DNA of 64,000 nucleotides. Source: Tolypocladium sp. Sup5 PDA-1. Its lineage: Eukaryota > Ascomycota > Sordariomycetes > Hypocreales > Ophiocordycipitaceae. The notes beneath the pieces are model-generated. The model did no database searches and was not told the DNA's origin. It was given only the letters and a program-made list of their open reading frames with translations. Positions 11,666 to 23,246 of this stretch are shown piece by piece. The stretch is from the NCBI GenBank assembly GCA_000750105.3, contig JPHH03000003.1, positions 992,001 through 1,056,000 on the forward strand. The letters are read 5' to 3'. The stretch's first letter is position 1; every line of letters begins with the position of its first letter. A program made the translations under genes and the position numbers.

Positions 11666-13005
11666 CTATCTGCCACCGCTTCCGTGCATCAGCTGGTCGA
11701 CCTCCTCGGCGATGGCGAGACTGCTCGTCAGGCCGGGGCTCTCGATGCCCAGCAGGTTGACCCAGCCCTCGTACCCGTCCTCCCTCCTTATGATGAAGTC
11801 GTTGAACGCCGCGCCCGTGCCCACGGCGCCCTTGTCGCTCAGCTTGGGCCGTATGCCGGCGTAGTCGGGCGTCAGGCAGCTCGCGTCGACGCCGGGGAGG
11901 TACTTTTCGATCTCGGCGACGGCCTGGGACAGCCGCGCGGCGCTGACGGCCAGGTCATCCGGCGACTCGACCCATTCGACGTCCGGGCCGAAGCGCACGC
12001 GGCCGCCGAGGTCGAGCGTCAGGTGGGTGCCGAGGCCGCCGGCGCCGGGCTCGGGCGCCGGGTAGATGAGCCGCGAGACGCGCGGGTGGGAGGCGGCGTA
12101 GGAGAAGTAGTTGCCCTTGGCGAAGAAGAGGCGCCGGCGCTGCGGCTCCGGGACGATCATGTTGTGGACGTGGACGGCTCCGAGGCCCGCGGCGTTGACG
12201 AGGGTCTCGGCGGTGACGGTGGAGGACTCGCCGGTGGAGGCGTCGCGGACGTCGACTTCCCAGCCGGCGCTGCCAGGGGGCGACGATCCCAGCGGCCGGA
12301 CGCCGGTGACGGGCGAGTTGAGGGCCACGACGCCGCCGGCATCCTCGAACAGGCCGAGCAGGCATATCATCAGCCCATGCACATCCACGATACCCGTCGT
12401 CGGGCTATCCAGCGCGCCCGTCCTCGCCCTCACGCCCTCCCCATCCCTCTCGACCTCCCCCTGGCTCACCCACCGCGTCTCCACGCCGATCTCGTCGCGG
12501 CAGAACGCATGGATGCGCTCCAGGGCGCCGCGCTGCGCGTCCGTCTGCGCGACGATCCACTTGCCCGTGCGGCGGTGCCCGACGGCGTAGCGCCCGCAGA
12601 AGTCGTAGAGCAGCTGCCGGCCGCGCACGCACAGCCGCGTCTTGAGGCTCGAGGCGCCGTAGTAGATGCCCGCGTGGATGACCTCGCTGTTGCGCGAGCT
12701 CGTCTCCGTGCCGACGGCGGCGTTGCGCTCGATGAGCAGCGTGCTGGTGGACGGGCGGAGGGCGAGCTGGCGGGCGACGGCGAGGCCGCCGACGCCGCCG
12801 CCGATGACCTATTCGGCGATGAGCACATAAACCTTGACTCAATACGAATACATGGACGTCAAAATCGTCCTGGGCTTTGTGAACTCACCACATGCGTAAA
12901 GTCGGCCCTCGCCGCCGCCGTGGAGCTAAACTGAAGCCTCTGAGCGCCGCGCCCTCTGCTCAACGACGGTTGAAGCACCGCTGCGCATCTCCGGGCCAGC
13001 ATCAT
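11666..13005 (-). CDS. FAD-dependent oxidoreductase, L-2-hydroxyglutarate dehydrogenase-like, mitochondrial
   Basis: DAO-fold flavoenzyme closest to L-2-hydroxyglutarate dehydrogenase, which oxidises L-2-hydroxyglutarate to 2-oxoglutarate and removes a by-product of malate dehydrogenase. Exons 12889-13005 and 11666-12808 give 419 residues. Exon 1 encodes an Arg/Ala/Ser-rich likely mitochondrial presequence (start MMLARRCAAV). The FAD-binding VIGGGVGGLAVARQLA follows directly after the intron. The next block reads GTETSSRNSEVIHAGIYY, typical of the family, and the C-terminus has DYAGIRPKL and VNLLGIESPGLTSSLAIAEE. The length fits the family. The ATG at 13005 is chosen over an in-frame upstream one (13110) because it starts a good targeting peptide. 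Substrate specificity is inferred from similarity only. Confidence 0.88.
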
Positions 13006-13640
13006 CTTGAGGAGAGCAGGTTCAAGGTTACCCAGCTTTTGCTCAGAGCGGGCGCCGGGAGCCGAGATGCGACTTATTAAAGCCCAACCAGCCCGGGTCC
13101 GGTCCGGCACGATGAAGCTTGGCGACTACCGACCTTCGCAGCGTTGTGCCAATGACATCAAGCCACTGCCCCGTATTTCGGCCCTGAATCTACCGATCCG
13201 GTACGGTCTCGGACCGGTGCTAAACACCCCCCGTACGTGCTTCCGTGAGCTACCTCGCTTGTCTGGGGTACCCATATATAAAGATGGTATTCTGATTCAT
13301 AGCAGTGCTGTAACTTCCGATGTCGCAAGGAATCATACGCACTGCTGCGTATAATCTGGAGCAACCCCATGGCCCAGGTCTGGACCCATCATTCGGAGTC
13401 CTGTCTGCTGTCACACGGTGCCATAAGACGACAAGCCGACCTCGCAATTTGTGCCCTGGTACATACCACGAACGATAGGTACATGTAGACCAATATGATT
13501 TCATTACCCCCAACGCCCTTGACTGTCTAGCGTATTCTCATGAGTGACGTTGCCCATACTTCCTAGCCCTGTTGCCTCCGCAGACTCCAACCGCAGAACT
13601 ATTCATTCCCGAGTTTCCCTAGCACTGGCCAGGCACGCAA
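13006..13640. other. intergenic region
   Basis: The 5' flank of the flavoprotein gene and the 3' flank of the coiled-coil gene. No coding region recognised. Confidence 0.5.
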
Positions 13641-14761
13641 TTAAGATTCTTTTGGTGCAGATTCCGCTTCCCCTTCTTCCTCCGCCGTGGTCGACGATCG
13701 CGTAAGCTGGGATGGTACCGACGGTTCGGTCGCCGAGGTCGAGCTGGCCGACGTCTCAGCCAGCTGCTTCTCTATACCTGCTGTTAGTTTGTCATTGACT
13801 CTAAATGTGACGAGCAATACGTACCGAGATCACGGATACGATGCCGTAGCATCTGGTTCTCCCGGACCAGCATCTGAGTCTCCGCCTGGTAGAATGCGCT
13901 TTCATCGCGGCCGCCTAGAATCCAATCTCCGCTCTCAGCGCTAATCGAGGTCGCTCTCAGCCTCGGAGATGCGCCGCGGCTTGGTGTTCTGGATCGACGG
14001 TGGAGGTCTGCGCGCGCCATATCGAAAGAGCTTCGAGGGTGCGGAAAGACAGGCGAGCGGGAGTATGATCCGACAGATCCAACAGGAAGGCCGGGCAGTC
14101 CGGTCTGCGACGTGGAGTGTTGAGAAGCCCCGGGGATCGGCCTCTCGCGAGTCTCCGAGGCGGCGCTGTCATCGGCCGACGCGTCCTGACTGTGAGACGG
14201 TCGTCCAGCCTGGAGGCGCTGGAGCTCCAGCTGCTGCTGTCTAATCATCTGCAGGAGCCGATTCTGCACTCTGTCAGCTTTCAATGCTACTGTCGTAGAG
14301 GATCGTTTGGCAACGTACCACGTGCGCCTCTTGTTCCGCTTCCAGCTCCTGGTGAAGCTCGCCCAGGCTCGGTGCCCTATGGTGATGGGGATCGGCCATC
14401 AAGGGGGATCCAGAGAGGGGCTGCGGGCTCGATCGCTGATAGCCAGATTGCTCGTGGGCCATCTCGCCAGGCGCTGGCACATTCGGGTCGTTGAGTTGGA
14501 GGTTCATGAGCACAGTCGATCGCCGTCGGCCCTGGGGCGAGGATGCGTTTCGCGTCAATGAGCTGCTGGATGATTCTGCCCGCGGGTTAGATGATGGCCA
14601 GTCAAACGGAGGGGCAAGGCGCCACACATACGTCGCGAGGGCTCACGCTGGAGGCTTGCGTTCATGGTCGCGGCGGCTTGCAGCGAGATGGATGCGGAGC
14701 GAGGAGAGCCGGTAGGAGACTCCGCGCGGGTAAACAAGGATCCTTCGCCGTTTGTCGCCAT
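13641..14761 (-). CDS. conserved-looking hypothetical protein with coiled-coil segments
   Basis: Four exons (14632-14761, 14319-14575, 13825-14263 and 13641-13777) splice to 320 residues with all junctions in frame. I do not recognise a named family. The N-terminal 50 residues are Ser/Thr/Arg-rich, with TRAESPTGSPRSASISL, as in phosphorylated, disordered regions. About residues 50-85 contain RRRSTVLMNLQLNDPNVPAPGE. A heptad-like helix with LHQELEAEQEAHVNRLLQMI and RQQQLELQRLQ spans the exon 2/3 junction. A second helix near residue 260, ETQMLVRENQMLRHRIRDL, is leucine-zipper-like. The C-terminus is acidic and Ser/Thr-rich. The architecture suggests a dimeric scaffold or regulator, but that is inference. 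Confidence 0.8.
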
Positions 14762-15258
14762 GGTGTCCGAGAGCGGCGCCACTCTTGATAAAGCGAAGGG
14801 AGTAGGGAGATGCAGTCGAGGGAGCCGTTGTAGGTGGTGACGACGGCTCCAAAAAGTTGAGGCGTGACCGGGTGATCTCCACGTGGAGTGGTTGGAAGTG
14901 CAGGCTGTGGAGGGGTCCAAAGTACAGTGGATGCACGCCAGTGACACGGCGGAACAAAGGTTACCTTGGTCCAAGGAAGGCTCCTTTATAGGACATTAAG
15001 GGCTGCAAAGATTGATGAGAGAAGAGGAGCCAAGGGATATTCATTGTGTGACCATGCTGAGAAATGTACGAGTACGAAGTACGGACCAAGGTAGGGACGA
15101 TTTGTTCCGGGCAAGCTCGCAGCTGTGACGCAGTGGCAGAGGAGCTTGTGAGGTCATGGGATCCGTCAGGCGATTGCGGGGAGACGCGGCTGGAAGTAGC
15201 GAGCTTGGGAGCTCCTGATGGTGGGGCCACCTTGTGAGCCTGTCGAACACTCTGGAAA

Positions 15259-15292
15259 CACAGCTCAACAGCTCAACAGCTCAACAGCTCAA
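15259..15292. repeat. tandem octamer repeat
   Basis: Four head-to-tail copies of ACAGCTCA, each with the palindrome AGCT, about 500 bp upstream of the coiled-coil gene. Confidence 0.85.
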
Positions 15293-18200
15293 GACGAGGA
15301 CGATTATTAAATGACGTTCACTACCTTCAGGTAAGACAGCGCACTTTGCTAGAAAATGTTCAGCAGTAGTCCGTACACCGATTTGGACGAACTACCGCTT
15401 GATGAGCCGCAAACCCCCGGTTTGGAATTTAGTTGCCACGCCCAGTTCTGGCTGATGGCATCCAGCGAGAGGGGTTGGCCGATTCAGCCTGCCTCGCTCG
15501 TTGCGCCCTTCCATGCATTGGGGCTCTGCACTGCAACTGATGCTCATGCTGAGAGGACGAATGTGAGGTCTTCATACAGCTACCCCGACTGCGGCATCGG
15601 GGCAGAGTTGTCGCCAACTACAAGCATACACGAATCAACGCCAAGAGGGAGAGACAACCAGCTCGACAGGGCCCCAGGCACAAATACGTCGCCGCACAAT
15701 TCAACACTCAGATAAAAAAATATGTCTTGCGCTCGACAACGCAGCTGCAGGCGTTCAAAGAGCCGGCGGACGCAACACCAACACCGGTGGACCCTGAGCC
15801 TTTTGAGCGAAAAAGCTGAAACGTCGTGCCCGCGTCTCTAGCTGCATCTAGGAATGTTCGGACGGGAGCGCCGTATCCACAGGTTTCACAACGACGCCGA
15901 AACGGCTTCCTTGGAAGGGTTGGACGCCCTGGCTGCCCTCGGGCTAAACCGCACCTTGGTATAATACATGTACAGCTGTAACGACATCTGGCGCCGGAGA
16001 ATGAGCAAAATGGCACCAGCGAGGGCACAGGGCACCAGCCGGCGTCGATATAAGCCAAACCCCGGTCCAACGGAGCCGGGCCGAGAACCTGAGAGAGAAC
16101 GGCCAGGAAACGGAAAGAGTTGACGAATGGATCTTGGTTGCGAACGGAGCCGTTAGCGACGTGATCGCCGGCCCCATGGCCAGTGCACGCTGCTTTGGCG
16201 CGTTTCCTCAAACCATCATCATCCATCATCCATCCTCCATCCATCCGTCACATCACAGACAGCCCTGCAGTGTGTCGAGCCAGACTGACGCGTTGCCGCT
16301 ACTGCAGGAACCAGGAGGGTTCGCGACCTGACCACCGCACGCACGCCTACAGCACCGTGCCAAGTGCAGACACGAAATGATGACATTTTGTGTCACCACC
16401 GCGAAGATCAACAAGTAATTTCGTACAGGGAGCCGTGGGCTGTCGTACTTCAAAAGTATGAGGAACCGGAGGCCCAAGAGCGAAACTGTTCGTGTTGGCG
16501 ACACGTTGCTGTTTCCCCGGACTACCAGTCGCAGTCTTGGCTGGAACGGGCCGTCATGTGTAGTTCAAAACTCTGTTCATGGGAAAGTGCCAACGGGCAG
16601 CCAAAGCGCGTTGTCCATGGTATCTTGCCCCATCCCGGGTACGAGGTCGAGTGCTCGTAATACATAGAGGGAACGGCGGCGGTGTGATTGAGAACCTTGG
16701 CTCCGAGCCTGGCGTCGTACAACGAGAGGTCAGAGCCACGTGTGATCCTTGGTCTCAACGTCAAGAGCAGCAAGGCGGACGGACAGTCAGACATTCTCAT
16801 GCGAGGTCCGGCGGTCATCCTGAAGCATCATGTCTCGTCCACGCCGAAGCATTTTGATGTCCATGACCTGATTGCGAGAGCTGAGCCAATGCGTTTTTGT
16901 TTTGTGCCCTGAGACAAGTCAATAACCTGGCCCCCCCCTGTCAGCCGGTGCCCGTCGCATTGTGCTCCCGGGAGAGGTCCGATCACATTTGGCTTCGGCC
17001 GGGTCATTTGCTGTGCTCGAGCGCCTGGCAAGGGAAAAGTGACAGATGCTGCCCTGGTTTGCACTGTACGGAGGCGTTGTTGGGCGCACAATAAACGGCA
17101 ATGCCTGCAGCCACCGTCACCGGTTACTCGTAGAGCACCGAATTTGTCCGGTTACGTACCCGCCAGGGGTGGAGAAGCATGACTGATGTCGAGAGGCCTT
17201 GTCGATATTACGACCGCCCTGTCTTCCGCTTGGGGGCCGAGTATACCACCATGGCGAGCGAGGCCGTCCACGGTCCGGGTTGAGATGCGTCGAGGGAATC
17301 ATGTCCTTGCACCCAGCCCGCCTCGCTACCCATTGTTCACCCCGGCCTTCAACCCAGAGCTGGCTCCTCTCTCACGAGAATCCGGGGCTTCCCTGCTGAA
17401 AGCTTCAATGCTCGCCGTGGTCAAGGCCTCGGCGGCGGACGGGTGGGCCGATGGAGGCCAGTCTTGCGAAGCGCTAGCCAGGGCGCATGCCCACCGTGTT
17501 GGTAACAAGAGGCGATAAGGTAGGGACGGCGTGGACTGACGACCGGGGGGCCAGGGCGACGTGATCCGGCGAGCCGGAGAGCCAGCAACTCGGCTAACGG
17601 TACGGACTACGGGTTGATGTGACTCGTCAATTGGGATGAAGTGAAGAGATTGATGAAAAAGAGCGCTTCACATTGTCAAGGGGGCTGCTTCTTGTCGACG
17701 AGGGCTGCAGGGCTGGCCTGGAGGGATTGGATTTACATGCCGGTACAGACGCTTCGTCCATCCGTATAGTGCATGCGGTAGGGGACCGAGCGGAAGTTTG
17801 TATTGGAAAACGGATTGACGGCAATCGTGTTGCTGGCACCATCGCACGTGACATGATTTGCTGCGGGGATGCAATGACAATGACATGCCAAATTTGGCCT
17901 CTTTAGGGTCCGCGAGCGTTTACGAGTATTACTGGGCCAGTTCCGTAAAACCGGTGAGCGTTGTTGCTGCTTTTGGGGCGGGCTGATGATGCCTTGGTGG
18001 TCTGGACTGGCTGTTGTTTCATCCTGGGCGAACTGGTGTCCTCCCGCAGAGCCAGGACAGTACCTGCCTTAGCATGCATGACGCAGGGGAATCACATGAT
18101 CTTGTTTGATGCATGTATGCCGTGTGGATGCCTACATGTGCAGTATTGAGAGTATGCACATCGGACGGACACATATCGTCAGGGAGCAACACCTGTTGGA

Positions 18201-19031
18201 TGCATCACCGCAAACATGCATGCCGTGAATGGCACGACATTAACGAAAACATGGCAGAAGCAGGCGGCAATACGAATAGAGACGGAACAAAGCGAGAGTC
18301 GGGTCCAACGACGACGTCAGGCCCTGTCAGGCCCACCCCTGCCAGGCCCTGGTGGCTCCACCTGTCAGCGCACTGTCCAGGTTCACATCCCCCGAGGGCC
18401 AGCCCCTGTCCGCATCACCCCCCCCGTGGAACCCGTGGAGCCCCTAGCCTGGCCGTTTCCCAGCTGTTACAGGGGCTGCTCGCACCGACTCGCGGCCCAA
18501 TAGAGCCCACCGCTGCACGGGTGCACAGGCACCATCGCTGTTCCTGCGTGGCGCCAGCGACGCTCCATCGCCCGCCGAGGTGCGTTTTGGGGCCGTCGCC
18601 CAGAGGCACGGTGCCCTGCTTTGCCTGCCTGGACATTACCTTAAGGTACCTACATGGAAGGAATGGGCGAACTGCCGACTGACTGAGACGGGGCTGCAGC
18701 AGCAGGTATTTGTGCGTGCTCGTTCGTCTCTTGCCTCTGGTATCCGTACCTTACACCAACAAATCACATATGTCCGAGGTCTCACGATCCTCGTTGCCTT
18801 TCGTTTCTTTTCCTTGCCTTTCCCGTCCTCCTCTTGCGTCCTGTCGCCTGTCGCCTGTTGGCCCGTGTCCTGCTGCTCCGCCGCTTCACTGTTCGCGTCG
18901 TGTCCAGTTGGGGGACATCGAGCAGACACTTTCTTGAAATCATAGAGGAACTCCTTGGCGCAAACTCGACCTGGTCCAGGCCACACCGCTCGCTGCTGGG
19001 CCCCCGGGACCTGGGCTGTCAAAAGATCGTC

Positions 19032-19056
19032 CAGATCCAGATCCAGATCCAGACCC
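19032..19056. repeat. CAGATC microsatellite
   Basis: About four tandem CAGATC units in the likely 5' leader or promoter of the PH-domain gene. Confidence 0.75.
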
Positions 19057-19308
19057 GGATCACCCTCACTGCCGCATTCCCAACGCCCGCCGACACTCGT
19101 TCGTGTGTTGCACCGTCGCAGCCCGCAACAGCACATGTTTCTGGTATTGCCATTGGGGCTTGTGTCTCTCTGTCGTCACCGTGTCTTGGCCATCATCGTT
19201 AACAGCATCAACGGCGTCACTCTGCCTCACCTCGCATGGCCCAGCCCATCTCCCCTCGCGCTCACCCAGCATCATCCGCACCGCACACATCTAGCCTGAG
19301 CCTGCGGC

Positions 19309-21813
19309 ATGAACACGTCTACAGTCCGCTACGACATGGCCCATGGGGGAGCCCTCGACAGCCCCTCGAGCCAGCAGACAAGGTTTCCCCATTCCCGACG
19401 ATTCGACTTGGATCAAGTCCAAGATGAGAACCCGGCGTTGCTGCGGCAAGAGAAACTCGGCCGTCGAGAGTCGAGATTGGGGCTGAGGAGCATATTTGGG
19501 CGCTCCAAGGCAGCCAGGGAGCCTGACAGCTTGCCGCATACAATCCACAGCCCCAGAGACACGAGCATTCGATCCTCTATCGCCGACATGGGCCATTGGC
19601 CTCACGGGCACTGTTCCGAAGCCGCCCTCTCCTCGAAACCCCCATGGCAACAATTGCCCATGACCCCCGAGACACCCGGGCTTGGCCAGAATGCCCATCA
19701 TGAGCAGGCAAACGCCAAAAGGCGAAGAGCTGCCTCGAAAACCCCCAAGCAGCCACGGGAGACCCTTGCGAACTGGTCGATGCCGCCGCTATTCAAAGCA
19801 TTTCCCCAGGCCGTCCGCCATGTCACGTTACCTGCGGCTATGATATCGGCAGATGCCATCCTGCGACTCAACGAGAAAAAGAACAGCGCCAAGTTGCGGG
19901 AAGAGACGAACGGTGCCCAGGACGAGACTCGTGAAGGAGGAAGAGATGACGAAAAGAAGAAACACCGACGTAACGCATCCGCGTCAGCCGAGAGCCTGGA
20001 ATGGACCACCAAGATTTACATCCTGGTAACGTCTGGATACGTCTTGCAATATGCCGGCGACGGCCACTTTGATCGTCTCCCCGAAAAGGTTCTCCGCCTC
20101 GGCTCTTCCTCTGCCGCCTTTGCGACTGACGCAATACCCGGACGGCACTGGGTCGTCCACGTCTCGTCAACAGCCGAGGCCGATGGCACACCGACGCCGG
20201 AGTCGCGATCCCTATTTTCCAAATTGCCCTTTCGGCTGGATAGGCGCAATGCCTCGAACCTGCTCATGGTGTTTGAAAGCGCCGACGTTATGGAGGCTTG
20301 GATAGCTACCTTGCGTGGCGAAATTGAAAAGCTGGGCGGCAAGAAGAATCTCTCCGAGACGGGCAAGCCGAAGACGGAGGAGAGCTCTCAGCACCTCCGA
20401 GAGCGTCACAGTCAGCGCACTCTGATAGTCAGAGATCTCTCTCGCTTCAGCAGAAGCGGAGGCAGTCGTACGACAGTTGGCGACCAGGGTCCACGCAGTA
20501 GCCATGGCTCGACGAGACTCGCCAGCCCTGACACAATTCGAGACCAGTCCCTGGACGGCGAATCCACCACCAACAGCGTGGTATCGCAGGATGAGCGCCA
20601 GTTGGACAACCTGCGTGAGAGCTCCAACCGCCTCTCCTTCATCTCATCCGGTCAGCGGACGATTGTCACCTCCACCGGGTCTTCCCCTGAAGGATCGCCG
20701 ACACGAGACAGCTTCGCATCGCACGCGGACGATGTGCCGGCTCGCCCTAACGAATATACCGATGTTGTGGTCAGGCCGAGACCCAACGCCTCCGACATCT
20801 CCATTCGCCGGCAGTCGGTGCAAGTGGCCAGTCCGTTCGTCGATCCCAACAGCCCGAAGCAGACCAGACCGCGGCCTCCCTCTACCTGCGTGACTGTCCT
20901 CCGAGGTGACGGAGTTATCTCTCCTGTCGGAGTACGCCCGACTCCCAATTTCAGCGTGCCGCATTCCTCAAACAGACGATTCTCGTACGCGAGGGCGGCA
21001 CTGGCGGAGGTGGACGACTCACTACCTCGGGAACAACCTTGTGAGACGTCCCCCCGGGCTGTCAGGGGTAGGCCCCCACCAGTCCTGCGAGACACCCGGC
21101 CTCTCTCGATGGTCATGGATCAGCCATCCCCGCGAGAAGTTGCGCCAGACCGACCCACGACCGGGCACAGGGCCAGCCGGCAAGTATCGCCCACAAAGAA
21201 GGCCAGCCAGCAGCGACTCCGCTCCACATCCCGCGGCCGGGACAGGCTGTATGGTGACCCCCCCTCTCGACGTTCCAGCATCGTGTCGAAGGGGCTGCAC
21301 GACAGGCGAGCCGGCAGGGCCAGCCCTAGCCCACGCAGATTATCCGGCGTCGGGCCGATGCGAAGGCCGGACGACGCAGTCCCGAGAATGGGTACGGCGC
21401 TGCCTCCGGCCCCGGGACACTACCGAGAATCCCACGATACGGCCTCGTCGCCGCCACAAGCGCCCCGAGAGGATGACCAGAAAAGGTACCGATCTTCTTT
21501 CTTAGACGTCAGCGGGCCCCGAAGTCGATCGGTCGAGGCGTCTCGCGCCGCAAAGCGAGCCAGCATGAATTCGGTCCTGTCGGAGAGGTTGAACCGCGCG
21601 TACGACGTCTACAACCCACTTGTCGTCGACCCACCCCAGGCAGCGCCGCCGAGGTCACCTCTCCCGCCTATCCCGGGCCACGCCAGCAATCCGTATCTCA
21701 AGGTTGACATGGCGACCAAGGTCCTGTTTAATCGCAGAAGCATGCCCCAGTTGACGGAAGGGCCCCCGCTGGCTCCGCCACCAACACGTGCGCTGCCGCC
21801 GATCCCGCAGTAG
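19309..21813 (+). CDS. PH-domain protein, large and intronless
   Basis: Single-exon protein of 834 residues. A pleckstrin-homology-like domain lies at about 231-341. It begins at EWTTKIYILVTSGYVLQYAG, passes through KVLRLGSSSAAFATDAIPG and WVVHVSS, and ends in the typical C-terminal helix FESADVMEAWIATLRGEIEKL. Before it, residues 152-192 (WSMPPLFKAFPQAVRHVTLP) form a likely helical lead-in, and 196-222 are highly charged. Everything after about 345 is Ser/Pro/Arg-rich and predicted disordered, with many PPxP and SPTR-type motifs suited to SH3 or kinase recognition. Family members are usually annotated only as PH-domain proteins. A role at membranes or the cell cortex is inferred from the PH domain. 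Confidence 0.88.
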   Translation: MNTSTVRYDMAHGGALDSPSSQQTRFPHSRRFDLDQVQDENPALLRQEKLGRRESRLGLRSIFGRSKAAREPDSLPHTIHSPRDTSIRSSIADMGHWPHGHCSEAALSSKPPWQQLPMTPETPGLGQNAHHEQANAKRRRAASKTPKQPRETLANWSMPPLFKAFPQAVRHVTLPAAMISADAILRLNEKKNSAKLREETNGAQDETREGGRDDEKKKHRRNASASAESLEWTTKIYILVTSGYVLQYAGDGHFDRLPEKVLRLGSSSAAFATDAIPGRHWVVHVSSTAEADGTPTPESRSLFSKLPFRLDRRNASNLLMVFESADVMEAWIATLRGEIEKLGGKKNLSETGKPKTEESSQHLRERHSQRTLIVRDLSRFSRSGGSRTTVGDQGPRSSHGSTRLASPDTIRDQSLDGESTTNSVVSQDERQLDNLRESSNRLSFISSGQRTIVTSTGSSPEGSPTRDSFASHADDVPARPNEYTDVVVRPRPNASDISIRRQSVQVASPFVDPNSPKQTRPRPPSTCVTVLRGDGVISPVGVRPTPNFSVPHSSNRRFSYARAALAEVDDSLPREQPCETSPRAVRGRPPPVLRDTRPLSMVMDQPSPREVAPDRPTTGHRASRQVSPTKKASQQRLRSTSRGRDRLYGDPPSRRSSIVSKGLHDRRAGRASPSPRRLSGVGPMRRPDDAVPRMGTALPPAPGHYRESHDTASSPPQAPREDDQKRYRSSFLDVSGPRSRSVEASRAAKRASMNSVLSERLNRAYDVYNPLVVDPPQAAPPRSPLPPIPGHASNPYLKVDMATKVLFNRRSMPQLTEGPPLAPPPTRALPPIPQ

Positions 21814-23246
21814 CTTGAGCTCGGAGCCTGAAGAGATGCACACATGTTCTTCTTCTTTCTTTCCTGCTTCTTATTTACATACAACCCTGCATCTCGCAGA
21901 GTACAGGATTTCCTACGTCGACAACGATGCCCCTCGAGCGACTGCCATGCTTGTTTTTGTTTTGCCGGCCGGTCGGCGTCGGGGGTCGACGCCGTAAACA
22001 GCCACGTCACCATTCTTAGACGGGTCTGAAGCCATAACATTTTCCTTGCCCTGTATCATATAAGCCGGGTTTAGACTGGGGCTCGGCCGGAGCATTTGAC
22101 ACTTTGATTCATTCGAAAGGGGGCCATGGACGCATAATGATGACTTTGATATGATGGTGGAGGGGGGCGATGGTAACAGCAGTTTTCTTGTCATGACACG
22201 GGGAGCAAGGCCCCCTAATGGACGGCCAGAGAGAGACGTTTGGCTCGCCTTGCCTGACGCGGGCGGAAAGTTGTTGACTTGTACAATACCTCAAAATTGT
22301 TAGTCGATATATTACGAATCACCACAATCCCTCTTGTTCCTTGTCGTAAGGGATGGCCGTGTGCGACGGGAGTGGGATTCCGTTGATGCAGCCGGTGGAA
22401 CCAAATGTCTTTGCGGGGCTCCGCGTGGTTGCAGAACCCACCTTGTCATAAGGTTTATGTACGGAGGTACTTCGTATAGACGTTGCAACGGCGCAACAAG
22501 CTTCCATCAATCAAGCTTATCTCGCCGGGCCTTGGTATTTCCCCTTTGGGCAGTGGCTGGCAAGCTCGGCCGAGCTGTTGACGTCGCCCAAGGTGAGCCG
22601 ACGCCGGAGCACGTCGCTACAAGGCATGGAAGGTGCGTGCTACATAATTAGCACTGCGACGCTGCTGAACAAGACGGCGGCCCCCGCACGCGTGGGTTGA
22701 CGTTGAATGGACGACGGCAGGCTTGGTTGTCTGGGCTTGCGCAGAGGTTGGGACGTCACCTTCCGCACTTTGACAGGTCCAATCTATCGGCGGACAAATG
22801 GGGGCACTACAAGCTACTCGTACTACGGTAACTTACCGCCCGGAGGGATGTGGGATGGCAGGGGGAGGGGGAGGGGAGTGGTGACGATGATGCGTCGGGC
22901 GTCGGGTGCTGGAATGGTCGGTAGGCAAGAGGGGTGCGATGGATGGAACGGAAGGTGAGATTGTGGGAGAGGGAGAGGGAGAGGGAGCAGGAGCAGGAAG
23001 CATGGCATGGATGCTGGCTTGGCTGGTTCCTTGGTTCCGATTGCCCGTTGTGAATAAATACAGGCCTAGTCCCAGTCCGTGTAAGTCGTCAGCCAGGTTG
23101 GTTGCTGATGATGGCGTTACCAGCAGGCGCCTGATTTGATAATTCTCACTCCGACACTCCCCGCACCGCTTCATTCCCCATACTCTGTGCAGAGTATCTC
23201 ACAACTTTCAGCACCAGAGAGCACCCGGCAGCTTCATTGATGGGCA
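21814..23246. other. intergenic region
   Basis: 1.4 kb without a recognisable gene. A GTAC-type motif lies at about 22457-22475, and a (GGGAGA)n tract of about 30 bp at 22965-22995. The quinoprotein promoter should lie at the right end. Confidence 0.5.
22965..22995. repeat. GGGAGA purine microsatellite
   Basis: About five tandem GGGAGA-like units on the plus strand, about 250 bp upstream of the quinoprotein start. Confidence 0.7.

Larger units (their letters stand above)
14762..19308. other. long intergenic region, no gene recognised
   Basis: About 4.5 kb with only short, overlapping frames that lack domains and sensible splice patterns. It contains an 8-bp tandem repeat (15259-15292), a GTAC motif cluster (15065-15085), a CAT/CCAT-rich tract near 16203-16255 and a CAGATC repeat near 19032-19056. 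The last few hundred bases are pyrimidine-rich and probably the promoter and leader of the PH-domain gene. A long noncoding transcript or a small multi-exon gene cannot be excluded. Confidence 0.5.

Noticed and set aside
11579..12934. 451-codon open frame on the plus strand
   Set aside because: It is the antisense shadow of the L-2-hydroxyglutarate dehydrogenase-like gene and has no domain.
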